A stretch of DNA of 37,149 bases from an uncultured Collinsella sp. (GTDB taxonomy: Bacteria; Actinomycetota; Coriobacteriia; Coriobacteriales; Coriobacteriaceae), in NCBI GenBank assembly GCA_900547765.1, contig URIA01000018.1:1-37149 (forward strand). Direction: 5' to 3'. Under the pieces are notes generated by a model that did not search any database, had not been told where the DNA came from, and saw only the letters and a program-made list of their open reading frames with translations. This document shows positions 1 to 6,987 of this stretch, one piece after another. Positions within the stretch are counted from its first letter, which is position 1, and each line of letters starts with the position of its first letter. The translations under genes were made by a program, and so were the position numbers.

Positions 1-360
1 AGGTCAATGCCGCCTCGTTTCAAGGCACCTTGCTCGCTCTGGCGGGTTTTCGCTGTCGTTGCCAAAACATCGGCGTTGCTGTGGCTGTTGAAAATGATCC
101 CAGATGTAGTCGTTGGGGATGTTCTTAAATGACTAGTCGAAAGGGACGCTCTTGCCGGCACTTGGGGACAGTCCCTAAGTGTCGGCAGATCGGGACATTC
201 CTTTGCAAGATGGCGCTGAAGATTGTCCCCGACGACTAGTCGTTTAAGAACGTCCCCAACGACTGGTCGTTTAATGCACCAGTTTCTGTCGAGTCGGTGC
301 TCTTTGCGGGTTGCCCGTATAATGGGTTGCGTATGAACCGCAACCAAGGAGTTCCAGTTT
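1..360. other. Left-edge non-coding stretch upstream of tgt
   Basis: No gene with a start codon and ribosome site is visible here. The middle (109-263) is a nested inverted repeat listed separately. The right part is the tgt leader: a TATAAT hexamer lies at 318-323 with only a poor -35, and an AAGGAG ribosome site lies at 346-351. Bases 1-108 are open in one plus-strand frame that stops inside the repeat, which could be the tail of a gene outside the window, but nothing supports that. Confidence 0.5.
109..263. repeat. Nested imperfect inverted repeat (palindromic element)
   Basis: The outer arms 109-139 and 233-263 are 31 bp each and match as reverse complements at 29 positions. Inside lies a second inverted repeat, 154-169 against 171-186, with 14 of 16 matching. 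The inner part (GGGACGCTC, then TGCCGGCAC, then GGGGACA) recurs at 16968-17000, so this is a dispersed element and not a gene-specific structure. There is no T-run, so terminator function is unlikely. Confidence 0.75.
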
Positions 361-1500
361 ATGGACCAGAGCCTTTTTAAATTCGATCTGATCGCCGAGG
401 ATCCGACGACGCATGCGCGCGCCGGCGTACTGCACACCCCGCACGGCGACATCGAGACGCCGATCTTTATGCCCGTGGGCACCAAGGCAAACGTCAAGGG
501 CATTCCTACCGAGACTGTCAAGAAGCTCGGCGCCCAGATCGTGCTCGCCAATACCTATCATCTGTCCATGCGTCCCGGCGAGGATACCATCGCCGAGCTG
601 GGCGGCCTGCACAAGTTCATGAACTGGCACGGCCCCATCCTCACCGACTCGGGCGGTTTCCAGGTCTTCAGCCACAACGATGCCGTCAAGCTCACCGATG
701 AGGGCGTGCGCTTTATCGTCAACGATTACGACGGCCGCCACGTGTTTTGGACGCCCGAGGACAACATGGAAATCGCCATGAAACTCGGCTCCGATATCTG
801 CATGCAGCTCGACCAGTGCCCGGGCTATCCCGCCACGCGCGCCTACGTTGAGCGCGCCGTTGAGCTGTCGAGCATGTGGGCCGAGCGCTGCTATAAGGCG
901 CATACCCGCGATGACCAGGCGCTCTTTGGCATCGTTCAGGGCGGCATGCACCTGGATCTGCGCCTGCGTTCGCTGCGCCATCTGGAGGAGTGCGGCGACT
1001 TCCCGGGCTATGGTATCGGTGGCTATTCGGTGGGCGAGGATCACGAGACCATGTTCGAGACCCTGGCGCCGCTCGTGAGCGAGTACATGCCCAAGCATAA
1101 GCCGCGCTACCTGATGGGTGTCGGCAACCCGACCACGCTCGTGCGCGGCGTTGGCGTGGGCATCGACATGTTTGACTGCGTGCTGCCGACGCGCACCGGC
1201 CGTATGGGCACGGCATTCTCCAGCGAGGGTCGCCTCAACTTCCGCAACGCTCGCTTTGCGCACGACGACGGTCCCATCGATCCCACCTGCACCTGCCCGG
1301 TGTGCACGGGCGGTTACAGCCGTGCGCTCATCCGTCACATGGTCACGCAGAAGGAGATGCTCGGCGGCATTCTGCTTTCGATGCACAACATCTACTACCT
1401 GCTCAACCTTATGCAGCGGGCCCGCCAGGCCATTATCGAGGGCCGCTACGGCGCGTTCGTGAGCGACTGGATGAACAGCCCTGCGGCGGTGGATTACTAA
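361..1500 (+). CDS. tgt: Queuine tRNA-ribosyltransferase (tRNA-guanine transglycosylase)
   Basis: Tgt exchanges the wobble guanine 34 of GUN-anticodon tRNAs for preQ1, or for queuine in some salvaging bacteria. The 379-residue protein has the usual length. The general base Asp96 is in DSGGFQ, GIVQGG lies at 190-195, the nucleophile Asp272 is in FDCVLPTR, and the zinc site is Cys310, Cys312, Cys315 and His341 with the spacing known from E. coli Tgt. The ATG follows AAGGAG at 346-351 by nine bases, which fixes the start. No other queuosine gene (queA, queG, transporter) is in the window, so the substrate cannot be decided here. The gene is followed by a 213-base gap and then a LOG-family gene on the same strand. 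Confidence 0.97.
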   Translation: MDQSLFKFDLIAEDPTTHARAGVLHTPHGDIETPIFMPVGTKANVKGIPTETVKKLGAQIVLANTYHLSMRPGEDTIAELGGLHKFMNWHGPILTDSGGFQVFSHNDAVKLTDEGVRFIVNDYDGRHVFWTPEDNMEIAMKLGSDICMQLDQCPGYPATRAYVERAVELSSMWAERCYKAHTRDDQALFGIVQGGMHLDLRLRSLRHLEECGDFPGYGIGGYSVGEDHETMFETLAPLVSEYMPKHKPRYLMGVGNPTTLVRGVGVGIDMFDCVLPTRTGRMGTAFSSEGRLNFRNARFAHDDGPIDPTCTCPVCTGGYSRALIRHMVTQKEMLGGILLSMHNIYYLLNLMQRARQAIIEGRYGAFVSDWMNSPAAVDY

Positions 1501-1649
1501 GAGCAGCACGGGCGCTTGCAGAGCGCGGGCAACGGCAAGGGGCGAGCGCCGGCCGGTCATCACGTTTGCTAACACCGCTTGCGCGACCGATGACCGATAG
1601 CTTGCAAGCACTTGATGCATCGTGGGTACCATACCGAATAGTTGATGTT

Positions 1650-1697
1650 CGGGCGGGTGTTTGGCGCACAGCGTCGACCCCGCCCGTTTTTCTTTTT
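1650..1697 (+). terminator. Intrinsic terminator between tgt and the LOG gene, possible attenuator
   Basis: Arms CGGGCGGG (1650-1657) and CCCGCCCG (1679-1686) pair perfectly and are followed by TTTTTCTTTTTCTC. The ribosome site of the next gene begins only about seven bases after the T-tract, at 1704. No promoter fits between them, so a transcript for the LOG gene must start upstream of this hairpin and cross it. Upstream lie two further inverted repeats, 1554-1561 with 1589-1596 and the 10-bp palindrome 1600-1609. The terminator is clear; attenuation is inference. Confidence 0.8.
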
Positions 1698-1713
1698 CTC
1701 GATAGGAGTACCC

Positions 1714-2472
1714 ATGATTAAGAATGAGAACGTCGAGGGCGAGCCTGTCTACGACGAGACGTACCGCCGCGGCCCCGTGGTCATGCGCGGCCCCATGATT
1801 CCTAAGGACAACACCTACGCCAACCTGCTGGCGCCCGAGGACTCGACCGACTGGCTGCATGCCGACCCGTGGCGCGTGCTGCGCATTCAGGCAGAGTTTG
1901 TCGATGGTTTTGGCGCGCTTGCCGAGCTTGGACCTGCGGTGACCATCTTCGGTAGCGCCCGCACGCCCAAGACCGATCCGCTCTACAAGGCGGCGCGTAC
2001 CGTCGGGCGCAAGATCGCGCAACGTGGCGTGGCGGTCATCACCGGTGGCGGCCCCGGCATCATGGAAGCGGCCAACAGGGGAGCGGCGAGTGTCAACGGC
2101 AAGTCAGTTGGCCTAGGCATTGAATTGCCGCACGAGCAGGGGCTCAATAAATACGTGAACCTCGGCATGGACTTCCGCTACTTCTTTGTGCGCAAAACCA
2201 TGTTCGTTAAGTACAGCTCGGGCGCCATCGTATTTCCCGGCGGCTTTGGCACGCTCGACGAGATGTTCGAGGTTCTCACGCTGGTGCAGACGCACAAGGT
2301 CAAGCGCATGCCGCTCGTTTTGGTGGGCACAGAGTACTGGCAGGGCCTGTTCGACTGGCTCAACGGCCCGGTGATGAGCACCGGTATGATTAGCCCGCTC
2401 GATCCGGATCTGGTACACATTACCGACGACCTCAACGAGGCCGTTGACATTGCGCTCAGCGGGCTGATGTAG
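1714..2472 (+). CDS. LOG-family (TIGR00730) nucleotide 5'-monophosphate phosphoribohydrolase
   Basis: This is a Rossmann-fold protein of the LOG/YgdH-like family, whose members split nucleoside 5'-monophosphates into base and ribose 5-phosphate; the cellular substrate is unknown here. The hallmark motifs GGGPGIMEAANRGA and PGGFGTLDE are present and followed by the EVLTLVQTHK helix. At 252 residues it has an N-terminal extension of about 60 residues over the smallest members. The start is the ATG after AGGAG (1704-1708); an upstream TTG in the same frame at 1642 would run through the terminator hairpin and is rejected. The last ~48 codons exist a second time at 6677-6820, on the far side of the toxin-antitoxin and helicase island, which suggests that this 3' end was a recombination or integration target. 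Confidence 0.9.
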   Translation: MIKNENVEGEPVYDETYRRGPVVMRGPMIPKDNTYANLLAPEDSTDWLHADPWRVLRIQAEFVDGFGALAELGPAVTIFGSARTPKTDPLYKAARTVGRKIAQRGVAVITGGGPGIMEAANRGAASVNGKSVGLGIELPHEQGLNKYVNLGMDFRYFFVRKTMFVKYSSGAIVFPGGFGTLDEMFEVLTLVQTHKVKRMPLVLVGTEYWQGLFDWLNGPVMSTGMISPLDPDLVHITDDLNEAVDIALSGLM

Positions 2473-2495
2473 ATCAATCGTGCCCACGCGACATG

Positions 2496-2545
2496 AATAC
2501 GCATGGCAATCTGATGTTATCTAACATCAGATTGCCATGCGTATT
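2496..2545. promoter_or_regulatory. Perfect 24-bp inverted repeat before the toxin-antitoxin genes, likely operator
   Basis: Arms 2496-2519 and 2522-2545 are exact reverse complements separated by two bases. A TATACT hexamer (2549-2554) follows at once, then the antitoxin ribosome site AGGAGGT (2574-2580). A palindrome overlapping the promoter is where RelB/DinJ ribbon-helix-helix antitoxins bind to repress their own operon. There is no T-run after the palindrome, so it is not an obvious terminator for the LOG gene. The symmetry is directly seen; the binding is inferred from the family. Confidence 0.7.
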
Positions 2546-2585
2546 GGGTATACTGGTGTAAAAGACGAGGGCGAGGAGGTCGCAA

Positions 2586-2885
2586 ATGTCTACAGCAACA
2601 GTTAAGCCTACGACGGTTCGCCTCGAAGAGGGGCTCAAGGAGCAGGCGACTGAGTTCTTGGATTCGGTCGGCCTCAGCCTCAATTCCTATCTCAATCTTG
2701 CCGTTCGGCAGCTGGTAAATCAGCGAAAGATTCCTTTTGAGATTGTAGGAAGGGCGGAGGTGCCCAACGAGGTGACGAGGCGCGCCATGGTGATCGCCGA
2801 GGCTCATGAGCTGGGGATTTTGCCGGACGATAGCCTGTCATTCAATAACGCTGATGAGCTTATGTCATTCCTCGATGAGGAATAG
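2586..2885 (+). CDS. dinJ: RelB/DinJ-family antitoxin
   Basis: This 99-residue protein is the antitoxin of a type II toxin-antitoxin pair: it should bind and block the downstream toxin and repress the operon through DNA binding. Residues about 7-50 form a ribbon-helix-helix segment (TTVRLEEGLKEQATEFLD, then LSLNSYLNLAVRQL), typical of RelB/DinJ. The acidic C-terminal part is the usual toxin-binding region. The start is fixed by AGGAGGT six bases upstream. The stop lies two bases before the toxin ATG, so the two are co-translated. A 24-bp palindrome overlaps the promoter region. Base composition is less GC-rich than the neighbouring housekeeping genes, in line with acquisition. Confidence 0.9.
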   Translation: MSTATVKPTTVRLEEGLKEQATEFLDSVGLSLNSYLNLAVRQLVNQRKIPFEIVGRAEVPNEVTRRAMVIAEAHELGILPDDSLSFNNADELMSFLDEE

Positions 2886-2887
2886 CG

Positions 2888-3196
2888 ATGTTCGAGATTA
2901 AAGTCGAGGCTCAATTTAAGGTGGACTACAAACGAACGATGCGCATGCATCCGCAGCTAAAAAGTGAGTTTAAAGCGGCGGTTGCAGAGCTTGTGGCTCA
3001 TGGGTCACTTCCGGCGGAGTATGGCGCCCACGAGCTCTCAAACCCGGGCGGAAACTACAACGGCCACATCGATTTCCACCTATCCGATGGCTTGGTCGAT
3101 GTGGTCGTTCTTTATCTTCCCCATAAGACTAACCCAGTGATTAGGCTGGTGAGAATGGGCTCGCATGAGGAACTGTTTCAGGGTCCGCTGGGCTGA
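2888..3196 (+). CDS. yafQ: YafQ-type mRNA interferase toxin (RelE/ParE superfamily)
   Basis: This 102-residue toxin should cut mRNA at the ribosome, as E. coli YafQ does. The residues known to matter in YafQ (His50, His63, Asp67, His87) have counterparts here: His48 in AHEL, His64 and Asp67 in DFHLSDG, and His93 in GSHEELF near the C-terminus. All four are present, so the toxin is probably active unless neutralised. It starts two bases after the antitoxin stop. A dispersed palindrome follows the stop, and then the 3' end of the convergent helicase gene. YafQ is the best subfamily fit because of the GSHEELF ending; a generic RelE assignment is the alternative. Confidence 0.9.
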   Translation: MFEIKVEAQFKVDYKRTMRMHPQLKSEFKAAVAELVAHGSLPAEYGAHELSNPGGNYNGHIDFHLSDGLVDVVVLYLPHKTNPVIRLVRMGSHEELFQGPLG

Positions 3197-3210
3197 TCGC
3201 CGATTTCCAA

Positions 3211-3275
3211 GTTGCGGTGGAATAGGGACTGATTTGCGGTCGATTGGCCAAAAACAGTCCCTATTTCACCGCAAC
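3211..3275. repeat. Class A palindromic repeat, copy 1
   Basis: Arms 3211-3231 and 3255-3275 begin with GTTGCGGTGGAATAG and pair with one mismatch in 21 bp. The spacer contains GATTTGCGG and GGCCAAAAA. Two related copies lie at 6909-6972 and 10183-10247. It sits between the convergent toxin and helicase genes. There is no T-run on either side, so a repeat element is the best description. Confidence 0.85.
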
Positions 3276-3317
3276 TGATAGGCGCGCCCCGTTCGCTGCT
3301 GTGGCCCCCGGTTCTCC

Positions 3318-6272
3318 TCATTGCTGGATTTCGCTCAAAAACTCAGCGGCGACTTCGTTGCTTTTGAAACGGATGCTGCGGTCTTCTTTCTTGGGGAATG
3401 CCAGCAGCGGGATAGTCCCGTACCAGACAGTTTCCTCGTCAATCACGGCCGCGCACAGCCGCCCTTTGGCCTTGACGGAATAGTCGACGTTCATCTCGGC
3501 AAAAATCGCTTTCGCGTCATCGCGCGGAGGTGAGGCAACATAAACCTCAAGGGTAATCCCACGGGCGGCTGCGCCTGCGAGTGTGGTGGTGAGTTTCGTG
3601 AGGCATGCGGCGGATGCGTAGGATGCGGCTATGAAGGCACTCTTTGTGGCACCGGTGATGTCTTTAATTAATGCCTCAATAGCGTTTGCCGGCTCTATGA
3701 GAATGTTGTAATCGGGTTGCTCGCTGTCCTCTGCTGAATAAATTTCGTACCCCAACTTGGCGTACGTCTTGAGTCTTTTCTGGTACATGCGGGCGAGCAT
3801 GGGTATCGACAGGTCAATGTAGTCGAATATCTCAACCTGTTGCTTGCCCTCGTGGCTTCTATGCAGTCTGCCCACCTGCTGCGTTACGCTGCCGTCCCAA
3901 GATATCGGCGTGGCAATGAAAAGGGTGTCAAGGTAGGACAGATCGAAGCCCTCGCTCAGAAGGCTTTCGGTGGCGACGATGATTCGATGTTCATGCTCAA
4001 AGCCGGGAAGACTGTTCAGTATCGCTTTTCTTTCTTTGGCGCCGATTTCTCCGGTTAAGAGTATGGGCTCGTGTCTGCGATCATTAAGCAACCTGAACAG
4101 TTCCTCAGCATGCTTTTTCCTTTTGGATAGTATGAGCGGATGTCGACCGTTTGACGCTGCTTCGAGGGCGTCATCGACAATCAATTCGTTTCTTGCCGCA
4201 TGTGCACACAGCATATCGAGAATCTGATTGAAGCTTGCATCCGGCTCGTAGGCGGATAGCCGAATGCCGGTAAATCTCGGTCGAACGATGCGCTGGATGC
4301 CCTGCTGAATTGCCTGCGTTTTTGGATCGATGACATAGCGAAGCGGGCCGCAGAGCATCGAGAGCGCCCGCGTGAGTCCGTCGGAGCGCTCGGGTGTCGC
4401 GGAGAGGCCATATATATATTTGGCTGGAGCGGACTTGAGGACGAGCTCGAGCTGTGGCGCGGCAGCATGGTGGCATTCGTCGCAGATAATGAGGCCGTAA
4501 TTACGAACAAGGTTCTTAACTATCGGCTCCCCGGTTTGGGAGTCTTTGCCAGATAGCGACTGAAAGGAAGCGACGTCGATAAGGCCGCTGACGGCGGTTT
4601 TGCCCCCTCCGATTTGTCCAATAAGGGGAGGTTGCTTTTTGCTGATTCGTCCTTTTGGCGTTCGGACCGGCTCTCTGGTGTCCGTAATGTCGAGAAATCG
4701 TTCGAGCTGCGATTTCCATTGGGCTATGAGCGCGGTCTTTGGAACAATGACGAGCGCCGGAAGACCAACGGCGGCAATAAGATAAGCTCCGATGACGGTT
4801 TTACCGAAGCCCGTTGGCGCAGACATGATTCCGTCTTCGTATTCAAGCATCTGGTCGGCGGCAATTTGCTGTTCGGGATGAAGGGTCCCTTTGAATGCCA
4901 TCTCAATTGGATTGCCCGTGCTACGTTCGTCTGAATAATGGGCAGTAACGTGGGCTTCTTGAATCAGCTGCTCAAGTTGGGCTTTGCAGCCTCTGGGAAT
5001 CGCGACGCGGCCATCTCTAAGTTCGCTGAGGTCTATGAGTCGCGGTTTGCCGAATACTGATTGATGCATAGATTGCGCACGGAAGAACTCCGGGTTGGCA
5101 AATGTCGCAAGCCTGCGGATTTCCATTTGAGCTGCCGGGCTCAGAGACTTTTCGGGGATGTAGAGCATATCGGCTTGTGTGACGGGCAGGTTCGAGGGGA
5201 AGTCTCGTGGCGTGAGCGGGAGCCGCTTTCGTGGCTTTTGGACATTGCGCCTGGTTTTGTTTGTCGCTGCAGCTGTTGCTATTCCAAGCGGTTTGCTTTT
5301 GGTGTCCTCGATCAGACGATCCACCGTCGCACGCGAGATTAGTTGGATTTGCGAAAGGTAAAGCCATTGGTCGGGAAAGGGCTCGAATCGTTCGTCAACA
5401 AATACGCTGTTTCCTTCCCGCTGCGCTTTTCCCTGAAAGGGCAGCGCAATGAGATTTCCAAAGCCGCCTTCAGGAATGGTGGACTGCGCGGGTATCATTC
5501 GGTCAAAGGCTTCGAAGGTGATTGTCTTGTTGAGTGCCGCTGCTTCGGCGATAAGGCAGCTACCGAAATCTCGTGCTGTCTTTGCGTTTATAGGTTCTAG
5601 GAAGAAAAACCAGATATGCGCGCCGTTGCCTGACCTTGATCGCTCGACCGCAGCGTTAATTCCATGGTTTTTTACGACAAGCCTGATAGCGTTTGTCGCT
5701 TCTTTCCAATCGGCTTTGTCAAAATCAATGACAAGGACATTTGTGTTGCAGTCTTTGTCGAGAACATATTGACCTATGACGTCCCGGAGCCTGTCGTCGC
5801 TGCCTTTGAAATGGGCGATAATGGCGGCATCGTTCAGCTCAAGGAATGTGCGGCTGCGACATTCAGCGCATTTAATTCTGTGATGGTTTGCTTTGGGGCA
5901 AATGCCTGACTTCCACTCATTTGCGCAGGCGGGTGTATAGCCGATGCCCCCGTCTTTTCTGCGATACCCGTGAGCGTGCACATCTTTGCGGCCGGTAAAA
6001 AGATTGCGAAAGAGCTCGAGTTTGTCGCGCGCTGGGCTCGCGCTGGTAACGATGCCCTCGGTCTGTGCACGTTCGCCGAAAGATTTGCCGGCTTTGTCCC
6101 ATTCTTCGAGTGTTGCGTAACGGATGTCTGGACCGTTGCTACAGATTACGATCTGCTTACGCGGATCTGAAGCGTGGACAACCGTTTTATTGAGTTTGAA
6201 TAAGGCGTTCCCGAAAAGGGCGTATTGATGCACGGCGTTGCTCATTTGAATGCCATTCTTGTCAGCGTTCAT
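3318..6272 (-). CDS. TOTE-type primase-helicase (AEP primase, SF2 helicase, PLD-like C-terminus)
   Basis: A 984-residue multidomain protein. Residues about 85-145 hold a cysteine cluster (Cys116, 125, 135, 138). Residues 145-310 form an archaeo-eukaryotic primase fold with the metal pair Asp183 and Asp185 (VIDFD), ERSRSGNGAH ending at His219, and GGFGNLIALP. Residues 460-830 are a superfamily 2 helicase: Walker A Lys491 in PTGFGKT, DECHH at 598-602, SAT at 624-626, and QQVGRLHR at 798-805. The tail 860-984 resembles a phospholipase D-like nuclease half, but the expected HxK is absent (RLCAAVID). This order is known from the so-called TOTE conflict systems, thought to act against invading DNA. 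No partner gene adjoins it apart from the toxin-antitoxin pair. No ribosome site precedes either ATG (6272 or the one ten codons later), so the start is uncertain. Confidence 0.85.
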   Translation of the reverse strand: MNADKNGIQMSNAVHQYALFGNALFKLNKTVVHASDPRKQIVICSNGPDIRYATLEEWDKAGKSFGERAQTEGIVTSASPARDKLELFRNLFTGRKDVHAHGYRRKDGGIGYTPACANEWKSGICPKANHHRIKCAECRSRTFLELNDAAIIAHFKGSDDRLRDVIGQYVLDKDCNTNVLVIDFDKADWKEATNAIRLVVKNHGINAAVERSRSGNGAHIWFFFLEPINAKTARDFGSCLIAEAAALNKTITFEAFDRMIPAQSTIPEGGFGNLIALPFQGKAQREGNSVFVDERFEPFPDQWLYLSQIQLISRATVDRLIEDTKSKPLGIATAAATNKTRRNVQKPRKRLPLTPRDFPSNLPVTQADMLYIPEKSLSPAAQMEIRRLATFANPEFFRAQSMHQSVFGKPRLIDLSELRDGRVAIPRGCKAQLEQLIQEAHVTAHYSDERSTGNPIEMAFKGTLHPEQQIAADQMLEYEDGIMSAPTGFGKTVIGAYLIAAVGLPALVIVPKTALIAQWKSQLERFLDITDTREPVRTPKGRISKKQPPLIGQIGGGKTAVSGLIDVASFQSLSGKDSQTGEPIVKNLVRNYGLIICDECHHAAAPQLELVLKSAPAKYIYGLSATPERSDGLTRALSMLCGPLRYVIDPKTQAIQQGIQRIVRPRFTGIRLSAYEPDASFNQILDMLCAHAARNELIVDDALEAASNGRHPLILSKRKKHAEELFRLLNDRRHEPILLTGEIGAKERKAILNSLPGFEHEHRIIVATESLLSEGFDLSYLDTLFIATPISWDGSVTQQVGRLHRSHEGKQQVEIFDYIDLSIPMLARMYQKRLKTYAKLGYEIYSAEDSEQPDYNILIEPANAIEALIKDITGATKSAFIAASYASAACLTKLTTTLAGAAARGITLEVYVASPPRDDAKAIFAEMNVDYSVKAKGRLCAAVIDEETVWYGTIPLLAFPKKEDRSIRFKSNEVAAEFLSEIQQ

Positions 6273-6676
6273 TGGGATGAGGGTACGTCATTTCAGCTTT
6301 ATGAGATGCGCGACTTCGATTTTGGTTCGGTAATAGTGGGGTACCGATCCGTGAGTGGCAATTAGCCGGTGCCAAAACGTGCGGCGGCTATTGTTAAAGG
6401 TGTTTTGGCGGCTATGGGGCGTGTTGGCGGCGTGGGGAGGGGTCCTCGAATGACTCCGTGGTCAAATAACGTCAAATATGAGTACTGTTGTTAATGTAGT
6501 CTCATAACATTTGGTAAGAATAGAATACCAATTCCACATTATTCTATATATCTAACCCACTAAACACGGAATTTTGAGCCTTGGCAAGACGTGGAATTGA
6601 TCGAAATGATCAATTCCGGCGAGATTTTGCTGCTACTAATTTGGTGGCGGTACTCATATTTGCCATTTTTTGTCCA
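6273..6676. other. AT-rich structured gap between the helicase gene and the LOG fragment
   Basis: No gene is supported. Composition changes sharply from about 6440. Three nested or overlapping inverted repeats are visible: 13 bp perfect, 6473-6485 with 6650-6662; 8 bp, 6530-6537 with 6591-6598; and a tight 10-bp hairpin, 6593-6602 with 6608-6617, with a 5-base loop. A GCCAAAAC/GTTTTGGC pair lies at 6371-6378 and 6402-6409. The right edge abuts the duplicated LOG sequence, so this may be the end of the inserted element or its recombination site. The leader of the minus-strand helicase gene must lie at its left. Confidence 0.5.
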
Positions 6677-6820
6677 GTGGGTACCGCGAGGGGCCTGTTC
6701 GACTGGCTCAACGGCCCGGTGATGGATGCCGGCATGATCAGCCCACTCGATCCAGACCTTGTCCACATCACCGACGACCTCAACGAAGCCGTCGACATCG
6801 CCCTGAGCGGGCTGATGTAG
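6677..6820 (+). pseudogene. Duplicated 3' fragment of the LOG-family gene
   Basis: This segment matches the last 150 bases of the LOG gene (2323-2472) with a six-base gap. From GLFDWLNGPVM to the stop the proteins differ at only two residues (SerThr against AspAla), whereas many third codon positions differ, so most changes are synonymous. The fragment therefore derives from a divergent but functional LOG gene and not from a recent tandem copy. It lacks the first ~200 codons, has no ribosome site, and is preceded by AT-rich sequence. The likeliest reading is a remnant of the original gene end left behind when the island arrived with its own copy; the opposite origin is also possible. Confidence 0.85.
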
Positions 6821-6831
6821 GGTAGGTAAAA

Positions 6832-6892
6832 TGGGACGGGGCTAAAAGACTGGTCTGAAACGTTTGATACCAGTCTTTTTAGCCCCGTCCCA
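6832..6892. repeat. Class B palindromic repeat (GGGACGGGGCT type)
   Basis: Arms 6832-6854 and 6869-6892 pair over 23 bp with a single one-base bulge; they read TGGGACGGGGCTAAAAGA and its complement. The motif GGGACGGGG recurs at 37024-37032 and 37079-37087 near the right edge. The element starts 11 bases after the stop of the LOG fragment. It could act as a terminator, since the descending arm holds a TTTTT, but that run lies inside the stem. Confidence 0.8.
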
Positions 6893-6908
6893 AATGAACT
6901 GCTTCTAA

Positions 6909-6972
6909 GTTGCGGTGGAATAGGGATTGATTTGCGGCTGATAAGCCAAAAACAGTCCCTATTTCACCGCAA
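6909..6972. repeat. Class A palindromic repeat, copy 2
   Basis: Arms 6909-6928 and 6953-6972 start with GTTGCGGTGGAATAG. The whole element is nearly identical to copy 1 at 3211-3275, spacer included. It ends 15 bases before the stop of the convergent degV-type gene. Copies 1 and 2 lie in the same orientation around the helicase gene, so recombination between them could delete it. Confidence 0.85.
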
Positions 6973-6987
6973 GTGGTATGGGTAGCC

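Noticed and set aside
1..127. Possible 3' end of a plus-strand gene from outside the window
   Set aside because: Only about 40 codons, ending inside a dispersed palindrome, with no recognisable motif.
271..2022. Long minus-strand open frame of about 580 codons opposite tgt and the LOG gene
   Set aside because: It lies opposite two well-supported genes, has low-complexity His/Ala/Arg-rich composition typical of an antisense shadow in GC-rich DNA, and lacks a family match.
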